In this document: positions 7,550 to 13,673 of the stretch, in pieces
How positions within the stretch are numbered: the stretch's first letter is position 1
Layout of the letters: every line of letters begins with the position of its first letter
NCBI GenBank assembly: GCA_014361095.1
Contig: JACIWF010000009.1
Span: 1-20,239 of the forward strand
Direction of reading: 5' to 3'
From: Hadesarchaea archaeon
GTDB lineage: Archaea > Hadarchaeota > Hadarchaeia > Hadarchaeales > Hadarchaeaceae
DNA length: 20,239 nt
The notes under the pieces: generated by a model
Databases searched by the model: none
What the model was told of the DNA's origin: nothing
Seen by the model: only the letters and a program-made list of their open reading frames with translations
Translations under genes and position numbers: made by a program

Positions 7550-8421
7550 TGGTGGGGACACGCGAGGTCTTCATCAAGGAGCTTGCCGACAATCTGGGCA
7601 GCAAGAGGTTCTGGCTGCTGTTTTTCATCATCTACGCGCTTGGCATTTTCATGACCTATGGGGCGGTTCAGAACCTGGGACTGCAGAGGACCTTGGGCGA
7701 AAACGTGTTTCTCCAGCTTTTTGTTATCGGCGCACAGGGGTTGCCCTCGTTTTTGTGGGTGGTCATCTACATAGCCCCGCTGCTGGGCTTCATCTTCACC
7801 TTTGACGCGATCAACAGGGAGATCTCCAGCGGCACCCTGGGCAATGTCCTTTCTCAGCCCGTGCACAGGGACTCCTTGATTAACGCCAAGTTTCTCGCGG
7901 GCGTGGCCACCATCGCGATCACCTTGGTCGGCGTGATCTTTATTGAGATTGGATTTGCCATTCGGGCTTGGAGCACTCTGCCGACATTGGAGGAAATAGC
8001 CAGGATACTGGTCTTTCTCCTCATAAGCGTTGTTTACCTCTCGATCTGGGTCGCCCTAGGGCTTCTGTTTTCGGTGATTTTCAGGCGGGAGGGAACTTCG
8101 GCTCTGGCTTCGGTTGCGGTCTGGCTTTTCTTCAGCTTTTTCATGTACATGATCGCATCACCACTGAACAGCATAGCGCTTCTGTATTTTTCACCGAACT
8201 ACATCTTTCTTGAAGCCGCCTACGTGATTCTCAGCCCAACCGTGAGGATTCTGGGCCCGGTCTCGATTGAAAAGTTGTACGGGATGGTCGCCAACCCGCT
8301 TTCTCTGGATCAAAGCCTGTTGCTGGTTTGGTCGCACATTACAACCCTGGTGGCGGTCACGTTCGTCATCTTCGCTTTCTCCTATGTGAAATTTATGAGA
8401 CAGGAAATCAGGGCCATCTAG
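7549..8421 (+). CDS. ABC-2 type transporter permease
   Basis: A 290-residue membrane subunit with about six helices, e.g. FWLLFFIIYALGIFMTYG, FLWVVIYIAPLLGFIF, IAITLVGVIFIEIGFAI, ILVFLLISVVYLSIWVALG, FFSFFMYMIASPL, and a last one near residues 255-280. The loop FDAINREISSGTLGNVLSQPVHR, after the second helix, is characteristic of the NosY/ABC-2 family, where it contacts the ATPase. Two copies are expected to pair with two ATPase copies. The neighbouring NEW3 surface protein gives a NosDFY-like arrangement, but nothing in the window identifies the transported substrate. After the stop, T-rich runs begin at 8428. Confidence 0.9.
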   Translation: MVGTREVFIKELADNLGSKRFWLLFFIIYALGIFMTYGAVQNLGLQRTLGENVFLQLFVIGAQGLPSFLWVVIYIAPLLGFIFTFDAINREISSGTLGNVLSQPVHRDSLINAKFLAGVATIAITLVGVIFIEIGFAIRAWSTLPTLEEIARILVFLLISVVYLSIWVALGLLFSVIFRREGTSALASVAVWLFFSFFMYMIASPLNSIALLYFSPNYIFLEAAYVILSPTVRILGPVSIEKLYGMVANPLSLDQSLLLVWSHITTLVAVTFVIFAFSYVKFMRQEIRAI

Positions 8422-8427
8422 TCAATA

Positions 8428-8462
8428 ATTTTTGGTCGCCTTTTCGTTCTGGTTAGTTTTCT
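8428..8462 (+). terminator. T-rich terminator after the ABC operon
   Basis: The stretch after the permease stop contains several T runs (AATTTTTGG at 8427-8435, then CTTTTC and TTTTCTTC further on) with no stable hairpin, which is the usual form of an archaeal intrinsic terminator. The call rests on composition only. Confidence 0.4.
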
Positions 8463-8470
8463 TCTGGGGC

Positions 8471-8578
8471 CAAATTTAAAAATCAGAGGTAAAAACAGCG
8501 GCACCAAAAAAGTTTTTAGGATGAAAAAGTGGTTATGAAACGGAACGAAAAATAAAAGTTTGGAAAAAGGGTGAAAAT
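8471..8578 (+). promoter_or_regulatory. Promoter and leader of the Mo-hydroxylase operon
   Basis: AAATTTAAAAAT at 8472-8483 is the best TATA-like sequence and would give a leader of about 75 nt. A weaker box, AAATAAAA at 8550-8557, would give an almost leaderless transcript. GGGTGA at 8569-8574 lies four bases before TTG 8579 and is a fair ribosome site. The purine-rich leader holds two tiny frames (8521-8538 and 8536-8556) that look accidental. Confidence 0.4.
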
Positions 8579-10924
8579 TTGGCAACCCAATATCACACGG
8601 TAGGTAAACCGTCCATCAGGAAGGACGCGATTCCCAAGGCCACGGGGCAGGAGAAATTCACCTGTGACGTGGTCATTCCAGGGATGCTTTATGGCAGAAT
8701 TCTTAGGAGCAAATATCCGCATGCGAGGATCAAGAGAATCGATACCAGCAAAGCCGAGGCCATGGGGGCAATCTGCATCACTTTTGAGGATGTTCCCAAA
8801 GCGAAGTACAATGAACGCATTGTCAGCGTTCCGTCAGCGACTTTTAAGGACAGGACAGTGCTTACCAATAAACCCCTGCACGTGGGTGAGGCAATCGCGG
8901 CCGTCGCTGCTGAGACGGAGGAAAAAGCCGAAAAGGCGCTTAGATTGATTGAGGTGGAGTACGAGCCACTGGAGCCTGTTTTTGATCCGATAGCGGCGAT
9001 GAAACCTGGGAAACCAAGCCTGCACGATTCGATAATTCTTCAGGACAAAGTGGTCGAGATAAAGAACAACATCGCCGCTAAAGTGGAAATATCCGAAGGC
9101 GACGTTGAGAAGGGTTTCCGAGAGGCGGACATCGTCATTGAGGGTACGGCTAGGACCAGCAGGGTTTATCACACCCAGCTGGAGACAAAGTCAGCTGTAG
9201 TTGTGCCCGAGCCGAACGGCGGAGTGACCATCTGGACAACAACCCAGACAATTCACAACTGCCGGATACTCATCGGTGAGATCTTCGGCATACCCTTGAA
9301 CAAGGTCAATGTCAAGAAGATATCGCTGGGTGGATCTTTCGGCTCCAGCATTCAGATGAACTCGGTGCTTCCCATTACTGTAGCACTGGCTCTGAAAGCC
9401 AAGAGACCGGTTAAGATGTGCACCACCCGCGAGGAGGATATGTACGACCACTGCCGCTATCCCATGATTCTGAAGTATAAGCTTGGAGCCAAGAAGGATG
9501 GTAGGCTTGTTGCCGGGGAGATGGAGGTCATCGTTGACATCGGTGCCCATAACATCCAGGCCTATCCTCTGCTGGGATGCACTGCCGGATGGCTGGTCTC
9601 CCTCTACAAGATGCCGAACCTGAAATTCGTCGGCAAAGCCGTTTACACCAACAAGGCACCAGCCTGCGCCATGCAGGGCTTTGGAAACCCGCAGGTGAAC
9701 TTCATCGCTCAGACGATGATGAATGAGGTGGCGGAGAAGCTGGGCCTCGACCCAATTGAGGTTGAGCTTAAGAACTACGTGGGACTCGGCGACGTCTTCT
9801 GGGGACAGGGACCGACGGTGAGGTCGGTGATAAGGAGCTGCGGGGTGGAGGAGCTGATCAAAAAAGGAGCTGAGATGATTGGATGGAAAAACCGCGGCAG
9901 GCCTCAGGACAAGAAGGGAGACATCGTCAGGGGCATTGGAATGGCGCGAGGTTTCCACACCTCAAGCGCCGGTGGACCGATGGCAGGCGAGGCCGTGGAC
10001 TTTTCCGGAGCGATGATCAAGATAAATGAAGACGGGACGGTCGATGTCATTGCCCCGCTTCAGGACATGGGTGGAGGCGCGCTTGAGGCCGGCCTGAAGA
10101 TAGTGGCTGAGACGCTCGGAGTACCGCTTGACTGCGTTGAGCTGGCGCCCACCGATACCTGCAACTCCGTTTATGATGTCTGTCTGCACGCCACCAGAGG
10201 AGTTTATGCCGGCGGCGGAACTTTGAAAAAGGTCGCCGAGCAGGTGAGGCAGAAGCTGCTGGAATTCGCGTCGAGGATTCTGGGCGTCTATCCCCACGCG
10301 CTGAAGATCAGGCCCGATGAGAATCTCAAGCAGGGAGTGATCTACGCCGAGGGAATTTCCGGGAAGGAGATAACGGTTAAAGAGGTGGCCGCAACCGCCA
10401 GAAATAAGAACTGGGGAACGATAGCCGCGGTTGACAGCCTCAGACAGGGACAGTGTCCTCCGGCCTACACAGTTTACTTCGTCGAGGTCGAGGTTAACAA
10501 GAGGACGGGTGAGGTGAAACCGGTGAGGGCGGTCATAGGTGCTGACTGCGGGACGGTCATCGATCCCATCTATGCGGTGGCCCAGATCCACGGAAGCTTT
10601 TACCGCGGCCTCAGCTATGTGCTCTGCGAGGACACCAAGTACAAGAGGAGGACCGGAGAGCTGACCAACAAAGGTTTCCTCTCGGGTTACAACATATTAA
10701 AGGCCGAGGACATGCCCAATCCCGACGACATCCAGGTATTCTTCGCCAACACCTACGAGGAAACGGGACCGTTTGGGGCCAAGGGAATCGGTGAGGCCGC
10801 CATAAATCCAGTCCCTGCCGTAGTGGCCAACGCCATCTACAACGCGATCGGGGTCTGGATCAGGGAGATGCCGATAACGCCGGAAAAGGTTCTCAAGGCC
10901 TTGAAGGAAAAAGGAGGGAATTAA
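8579..10924 (+). CDS. Molybdenum hydroxylase large (Mo-cofactor) subunit
   Basis: This 781-residue protein is the catalytic subunit of a three-part molybdenum hydroxylase of the xanthine dehydrogenase/CO dehydrogenase superfamily. Residues 1-135 are the a/b hammerhead domain (RKDAIPKATGQEKFTCDV, then HVGEAIAAVAA and EVEYEPLEPV). The rest holds the molybdopterin sites: GGSFGSS (251-257), CAMQGFGNPQ (363-372), QDMGGG (495-500), DCGTVIDP (656-663) and GAKGIGEAA (733-741) with the presumed catalytic Glu739. The active-site loop lacks AYxCSFR, so this is not a form I CO dehydrogenase. Several signature residues differ from the usual forms (GGGFG, RGFG, QEIGQG), so the substrate is not predictable; purines, aldehydes and N-heterocycles are all possible. 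TTG 8579 is the only reasonable start. The FAD and iron-sulfur subunits follow directly. Confidence 0.9.
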   Translation: MATQYHTVGKPSIRKDAIPKATGQEKFTCDVVIPGMLYGRILRSKYPHARIKRIDTSKAEAMGAICITFEDVPKAKYNERIVSVPSATFKDRTVLTNKPLHVGEAIAAVAAETEEKAEKALRLIEVEYEPLEPVFDPIAAMKPGKPSLHDSIILQDKVVEIKNNIAAKVEISEGDVEKGFREADIVIEGTARTSRVYHTQLETKSAVVVPEPNGGVTIWTTTQTIHNCRILIGEIFGIPLNKVNVKKISLGGSFGSSIQMNSVLPITVALALKAKRPVKMCTTREEDMYDHCRYPMILKYKLGAKKDGRLVAGEMEVIVDIGAHNIQAYPLLGCTAGWLVSLYKMPNLKFVGKAVYTNKAPACAMQGFGNPQVNFIAQTMMNEVAEKLGLDPIEVELKNYVGLGDVFWGQGPTVRSVIRSCGVEELIKKGAEMIGWKNRGRPQDKKGDIVRGIGMARGFHTSSAGGPMAGEAVDFSGAMIKINEDGTVDVIAPLQDMGGGALEAGLKIVAETLGVPLDCVELAPTDTCNSVYDVCLHATRGVYAGGGTLKKVAEQVRQKLLEFASRILGVYPHALKIRPDENLKQGVIYAEGISGKEITVKEVAATARNKNWGTIAAVDSLRQGQCPPAYTVYFVEVEVNKRTGEVKPVRAVIGADCGTVIDPIYAVAQIHGSFYRGLSYVLCEDTKYKRRTGELTNKGFLSGYNILKAEDMPNPDDIQVFFANTYEETGPFGAKGIGEAAINPVPAVVANAIYNAIGVWIREMPITPEKVLKALKEKGGN

Positions 10925-10925
10925 G

Positions 10926-11762
10926 ATGGTGAACACGCGAATATTGGTTAATGAGTTTGAGTACTTTGAGCCCAAGACCGTTGCCGAGGCAGTGGACCTC
11001 CTCGCCAGATTTGGGAAGGAGGCTAAGGTTCTGGCCGGAGGCACCAACCTGCTGGTCGACATGAAGCTGGAGAAGGTGAGTCCAAAATATCTGATCTACA
11101 TCGGCAAAATACCAGAGTTGCGTTCAATAACGAGGGCTGGGTCGGATGTGATCATTGGTGCCAACGTTACCTTTTTCGAGATGATGAAGGCAGCTGAACT
11201 CAAGGACTATCCACTGCTGCGTGAGGCCATTGAGAGCGTCCAGCTAGAGATCAAAAGAATGGGCACCATAGGTGGAAACATCTGCAATGCGGCTCCGACC
11301 GCCAGCGCCGCGCCCCCGCTTCTGGCGCTCGAGGCGAAGGTTAAGCTTGTCAGCAAGAGGGGCTCTAGGGTGATTCCACTTGAGGAGGTTTTCGTAGGGG
11401 ACCGTCAGACCTCGCTGGCCCCTGATGAGCTGCTCACCGAGATCCACATCCCAGCGCTTGACGGCGGCTGTGGCACCGCCTTTGGCGAGATAAAGAGAAA
11501 GATAAAGTTCGCCGCGGTGGTCAGCAGGCAGGGGGACACCTGCAAGCGCTGCAGGATTGCCATGGGTGGCGATGTGGAGAGGCCCATACGGGTGAGAAAT
11601 GCGGAAAGCCTGCTAGAGGGAAACCGCGTTGATGAGAACACCGTTAGGTCGGCCTGCGAGGCAGTATTGGCGGAAATAGATCCCGAAAACTGGTATGTGA
11701 GAGAGATAGCGCAGTACCTGTTTCCGAAGGTGCTTCAAGAGGCTTGGGAGAGGGCGAGGTGA
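10926..11762 (+). CDS. Molybdenum hydroxylase FAD-binding subunit
   Basis: A 278-residue flavoprotein of the CoxM/XdhB type that passes electrons from the iron-sulfur subunit to an outside acceptor. The FAD pyrophosphate site is AGGTNLLVDMK (residues 37-47), and the second FAD motif is MGTIGGNICNAAPTASAAPPLLAL, starting near residue 111. The family's usual PAxD element reads PTAS here, which is unusual. The C-terminal domain begins near residue 180 (AFGEIKRKIKFAAVV) and contains RIAMGGDVERPIRV. ATG 10926 lies one base after the large-subunit stop (TAAGATG), preceded by AAAGGAGGGAATTAAG, a strong ribosome site. Its end overlaps the ribosome binding site of the next gene. Confidence 0.9.
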   Translation: MVNTRILVNEFEYFEPKTVAEAVDLLARFGKEAKVLAGGTNLLVDMKLEKVSPKYLIYIGKIPELRSITRAGSDVIIGANVTFFEMMKAAELKDYPLLREAIESVQLEIKRMGTIGGNICNAAPTASAAPPLLALEAKVKLVSKRGSRVIPLEEVFVGDRQTSLAPDELLTEIHIPALDGGCGTAFGEIKRKIKFAAVVSRQGDTCKRCRIAMGGDVERPIRVRNAESLLEGNRVDENTVRSACEAVLAEIDPENWYVREIAQYLFPKVLQEAWERAR

Positions 11763-11764
11763 TC
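11756..11764 (+). promoter_or_regulatory. Ribosome binding site of the 2Fe-2S subunit
   Basis: GAGGTGATC is an extended match to the 16S rRNA 3' end, seven bases (from GAGG core region, four from its last base) ahead of ATG 11768. It overlaps the stop codon of the FAD subunit. It supports ATG 11768 over the longer frame that opens at 11744. Confidence 0.65.
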
Positions 11765-11767
11765 GGT

Positions 11768-12244
11768 ATGGAAGAGAGGAAGATTAGGGTTAAGATTAAC
11801 GGAAGAGACTGTGAGCTGAGCGTGAAGCCGAATGAGCTTCTCCTCAATGTACTGAGAAATAAGCTGGGCCTGTGCGGGACCAAGTATGGGTGCGGAACCG
11901 GAGATTGCGGTGCCTGTACAGTTTTGGTTAACAATGAGCCGAAGCTTTCCTGTCTGACTTTGGCGGTTACCGTCGATGGCGCTGAGATCACCACCATCGA
12001 GGGCCTAGCGACGGACGGAAAGTTGCACCCGATTCAGGATGCTTTCGTAAAGAACGGCGCCATCCAATGCGGGTTTTGCATTCCCGGCATAATAATAATG
12101 GCCAAAGCACTGCTCGACGAAAATCCCCATCCCACCGATGAGGAGATAAAGGAAGCATTGAAGGGACACCTCTGCAGGTGCACCGGCTATATCAACATCA
12201 TCAAGGCGATAAAGGCAGCCTCAATGGCAATGTCAAAGGCATAA
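11768..12244 (+). CDS. Molybdenum hydroxylase 2Fe-2S subunit
   Basis: A 158-residue iron-sulfur protein of the CoxS/XdhC-type small subunit family, carrying two [2Fe-2S] clusters between the Mo site and FAD. The N-terminal ferredoxin-like domain holds CGTKYGCGTGDCGAC (the CX4CX2C part, with the fourth Cys in KLSC). The C-terminal helical domain holds CGFCIPG and the pair CRC in GHLCRCTGY. Both clusters are complete by eye. Length is normal. The gene overlaps no coding sequence once ATG 11768 is used; only its ribosome site lies inside the preceding gene. The order large, FAD, 2Fe-2S differs from the M-S-L order of aerobic CO dehydrogenase operons. Confidence 0.95.
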   Translation: MEERKIRVKINGRDCELSVKPNELLLNVLRNKLGLCGTKYGCGTGDCGACTVLVNNEPKLSCLTLAVTVDGAEITTIEGLATDGKLHPIQDAFVKNGAIQCGFCIPGIIIMAKALLDENPHPTDEEIKEALKGHLCRCTGYINIIKAIKAASMAMSKA

Positions 12245-12250
12245 GAGGTT

Positions 12251-12469
12251 ATGACGAAGGTAAAAGTTTTTGAGGGAGGGCACCTGATCCAAGAGCTGAC
12301 GATAGAGGAGGCCTTGGAGCTGATAAAAAAAAGGTTCTTTGAGGGACAGTCTGTTATCATTGATGGAGTCTACGTAGACGCCTCGGATATCGAAAAGGTC
12401 AGGGAGAGGCTCTCCAAGGTTAAGGAGGGCATCTCCTTTTTCCCCTTAATCGGAGGCGGAGAGTTCTAG
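12251..12469 (+). CDS. Small operon protein, possibly MoaD/ThiS-like
   Basis: A 72-residue protein encoded six bases after the iron-sulfur subunit, so almost certainly cotranscribed. I do not recognise it with certainty. Its order of predicted elements is strand (KVKVFEGG), strand (LIQELT), helix (IEEALELIKKRF), strand (SVIIDGVYVD), helix (ASDIEKVRERLSKV), strand (GISFFP), ending LIGGGEF. The last part resembles the beta-grasp sulfur carriers MoaD and ThiS, whose tails read VxFFPPVxGG, with a terminal Gly-Gly that is thiocarboxylated. Here three residues follow the first GG (GEF), so it would need trimming or works differently. Given its Mo-enzyme operon, a part in cofactor sulfuration or assembly is an attractive inference only. 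GAGGTT lies directly before the ATG. Confidence 0.6.
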   Translation: MTKVKVFEGGHLIQELTIEEALELIKKRFFEGQSVIIDGVYVDASDIEKVRERLSKVKEGISFFPLIGGGEF

Positions 12470-12482
12470 CAGAAATTTTAGT

Positions 12483-13535
12483 TCACGGTATTACCATGGA
12501 CATAACTGCCTTTTGCACGTGGAGCCTGTTTTCTGCCTGTTCGAAGTAGAGCGAGCGTTTGTAGGAGTCGAGGACTTCGTCGGTGACCTCCTGGCCCCGG
12601 TCAGCCGGGCCGCAGTGCATGTAGTATGCCTTGTTGGTCCTGTCGAGCAGTTCCATGGTGGTGATCCAGTTCTTGAACTTCGCCTGATAGGCCGAGGCCC
12701 CCTCCTTGTCAACCGTCTTATTGTATGGTGGCACAAATTGTTTCGGTGACCAGGCCTTCGGGTAGACGAAGTCTGCTCCCTCAAAGGCCTCCTCCATATC
12801 GTTGCAGATCTCAAAGCTCCCGCCATATTTTTCCACGTTCTCCTGGCAGCTCTTGATGATGCTGTCCTCCAGCTCGAATCCCTTTGGATGGGCCAGCACC
12901 ACATCCATCCCCATCTGGGTGGTTATGAGCACCTCGTTCTGGGGGACGGCGAGCGGTTTTAGGCCTCCGGAATAGGCGTAGGAGACGACGAACTTTTTCC
13001 CCTCCAATTTTGGTTCCACGGCCCGCGCCGCCTGCATGTCGGCCAGAGCCTGGAATGGATGGTGCATGTCATCCTCCATGTTCAGCACCGGAATGTCGGC
13101 CCACTTGGCGAACTCTTGGATTACCCGGTGGCCGCGCCCGATGGTCCACTTGGCAGCATCGCCGTAAATCCTGATGGCGATGGCGTCACCGTAGCGGCTC
13201 AGAACCCGGGCCACATCAGAGATGGCCTCGGTGGCGTAGGGCACCATGTCTTCGGGGAGGGTCGGGGTGTAGAGATCCTGAGGGCTGAGAAAATGCGCGT
13301 GCCCTCCAAGCTGGTAAATTCCCGCCTCGAACGAGTTGCGCGTGCGGAGCGATCGATTGTAAAAGATCATGAATAGAGTTCTGCCGGGCAAATAGTTGGT
13401 CGGTATCCTCTTTCTAAATTTTTTCTTCAGGTCGTCCGCGGCGTCGAGAATCTTTTTGATCTCAGCCTGCGTGAAATCCTGCGTGTTGATAAAATCCTTT
13501 CCCTTGAAGGAACCCACATATTTGGGAATTGGCAC
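12483..13535 (-). CDS. Knotted transcarbamylase (AOTCase/SOTCase/YgeW-like)
   Basis: A 350-residue carbamoyltransferase. The carbamoyl-phosphate loop is SLRTR (residues 62-66, in MIFYNRSLRTRNSFE), the second is HPFQ (159-162), and the third, normally HCLP, is HCGP (307-310). The segment KPLAVPQNEVL (193-203) matches the proline-rich loop that forms the knot in N-acetylornithine and N-succinylornithine transcarbamylases and in YgeW, and is absent in ordinary OTCase. The tail EQAENRLHVQKA (332-343) is very like Xanthomonas N-acetylornithine transcarbamylase, while GMDVVLAHPKGFEL and EEAFEGADFVYPKAW recall YgeW. It thus acts on an ornithine derivative or a related amine, in arginine synthesis or in ureide breakdown. 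The start is GTG 13533-13535 with GGTGAT at 13539-13544 before it. It converges with the Mo-hydroxylase operon, 13 bases away. Confidence 0.87.
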   Translation of the reverse strand: MPIPKYVGSFKGKDFINTQDFTQAEIKKILDAADDLKKKFRKRIPTNYLPGRTLFMIFYNRSLRTRNSFEAGIYQLGGHAHFLSPQDLYTPTLPEDMVPYATEAISDVARVLSRYGDAIAIRIYGDAAKWTIGRGHRVIQEFAKWADIPVLNMEDDMHHPFQALADMQAARAVEPKLEGKKFVVSYAYSGGLKPLAVPQNEVLITTQMGMDVVLAHPKGFELEDSIIKSCQENVEKYGGSFEICNDMEEAFEGADFVYPKAWSPKQFVPPYNKTVDKEGASAYQAKFKNWITTMELLDRTNKAYYMHCGPADRGQEVTDEVLDSYKRSLYFEQAENRLHVQKAVMSMVIP

Positions 13536-13538
13536 TCA

Positions 13539-13544
13539 ATCACC
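13539..13544 (-). promoter_or_regulatory. Ribosome binding site of the transcarbamylase
   Basis: On the minus strand GGTGAT lies three bases before GTG 13535 (five from GGTG), and justifies the non-ATG start. Confidence 0.5.
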
Positions 13545-13673
13545 GAGAATAACAGCTTACTTCATAGTTTAAACCTTTACTTGAGACTATTTTGGCCGCA
13601 GTTTGGAGGTGGCGGAATAAAAAGTCAGCCTGAAAGACCTTTATTCCAGGCGCTCAAAATTTTTTTGATGTTG

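Noticed and set aside
8521..8556. Two tiny overlapping frames (MKKWL and MKRNEK) in the leader of the Mo-hydroxylase operon as leader peptides
   Set aside because: They are five and six codons long, in purine-rich sequence, with no ribosome site of their own and no attenuator-like hairpins seen.
9191..10591. Long minus-strand open frames opposite the Mo hydroxylase large subunit (e.g. 9191-9958 and 9962-10591)
   Set aside because: They are shadows of a well-supported coding frame and encode no recognisable domain.
8579..12244. Aerobic-type (form I) carbon monoxide dehydrogenase
   Set aside because: The large subunit lacks the AYxCSFR loop and the gene order is not M-S-L.
13604..13611. GGAGGTGG as the ribosome site of polB
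   Set aside because: No ATG, GTG or TTG in the polB frame lies at a usable distance behind it; the PolB-like sequence begins only at 13668/13674.
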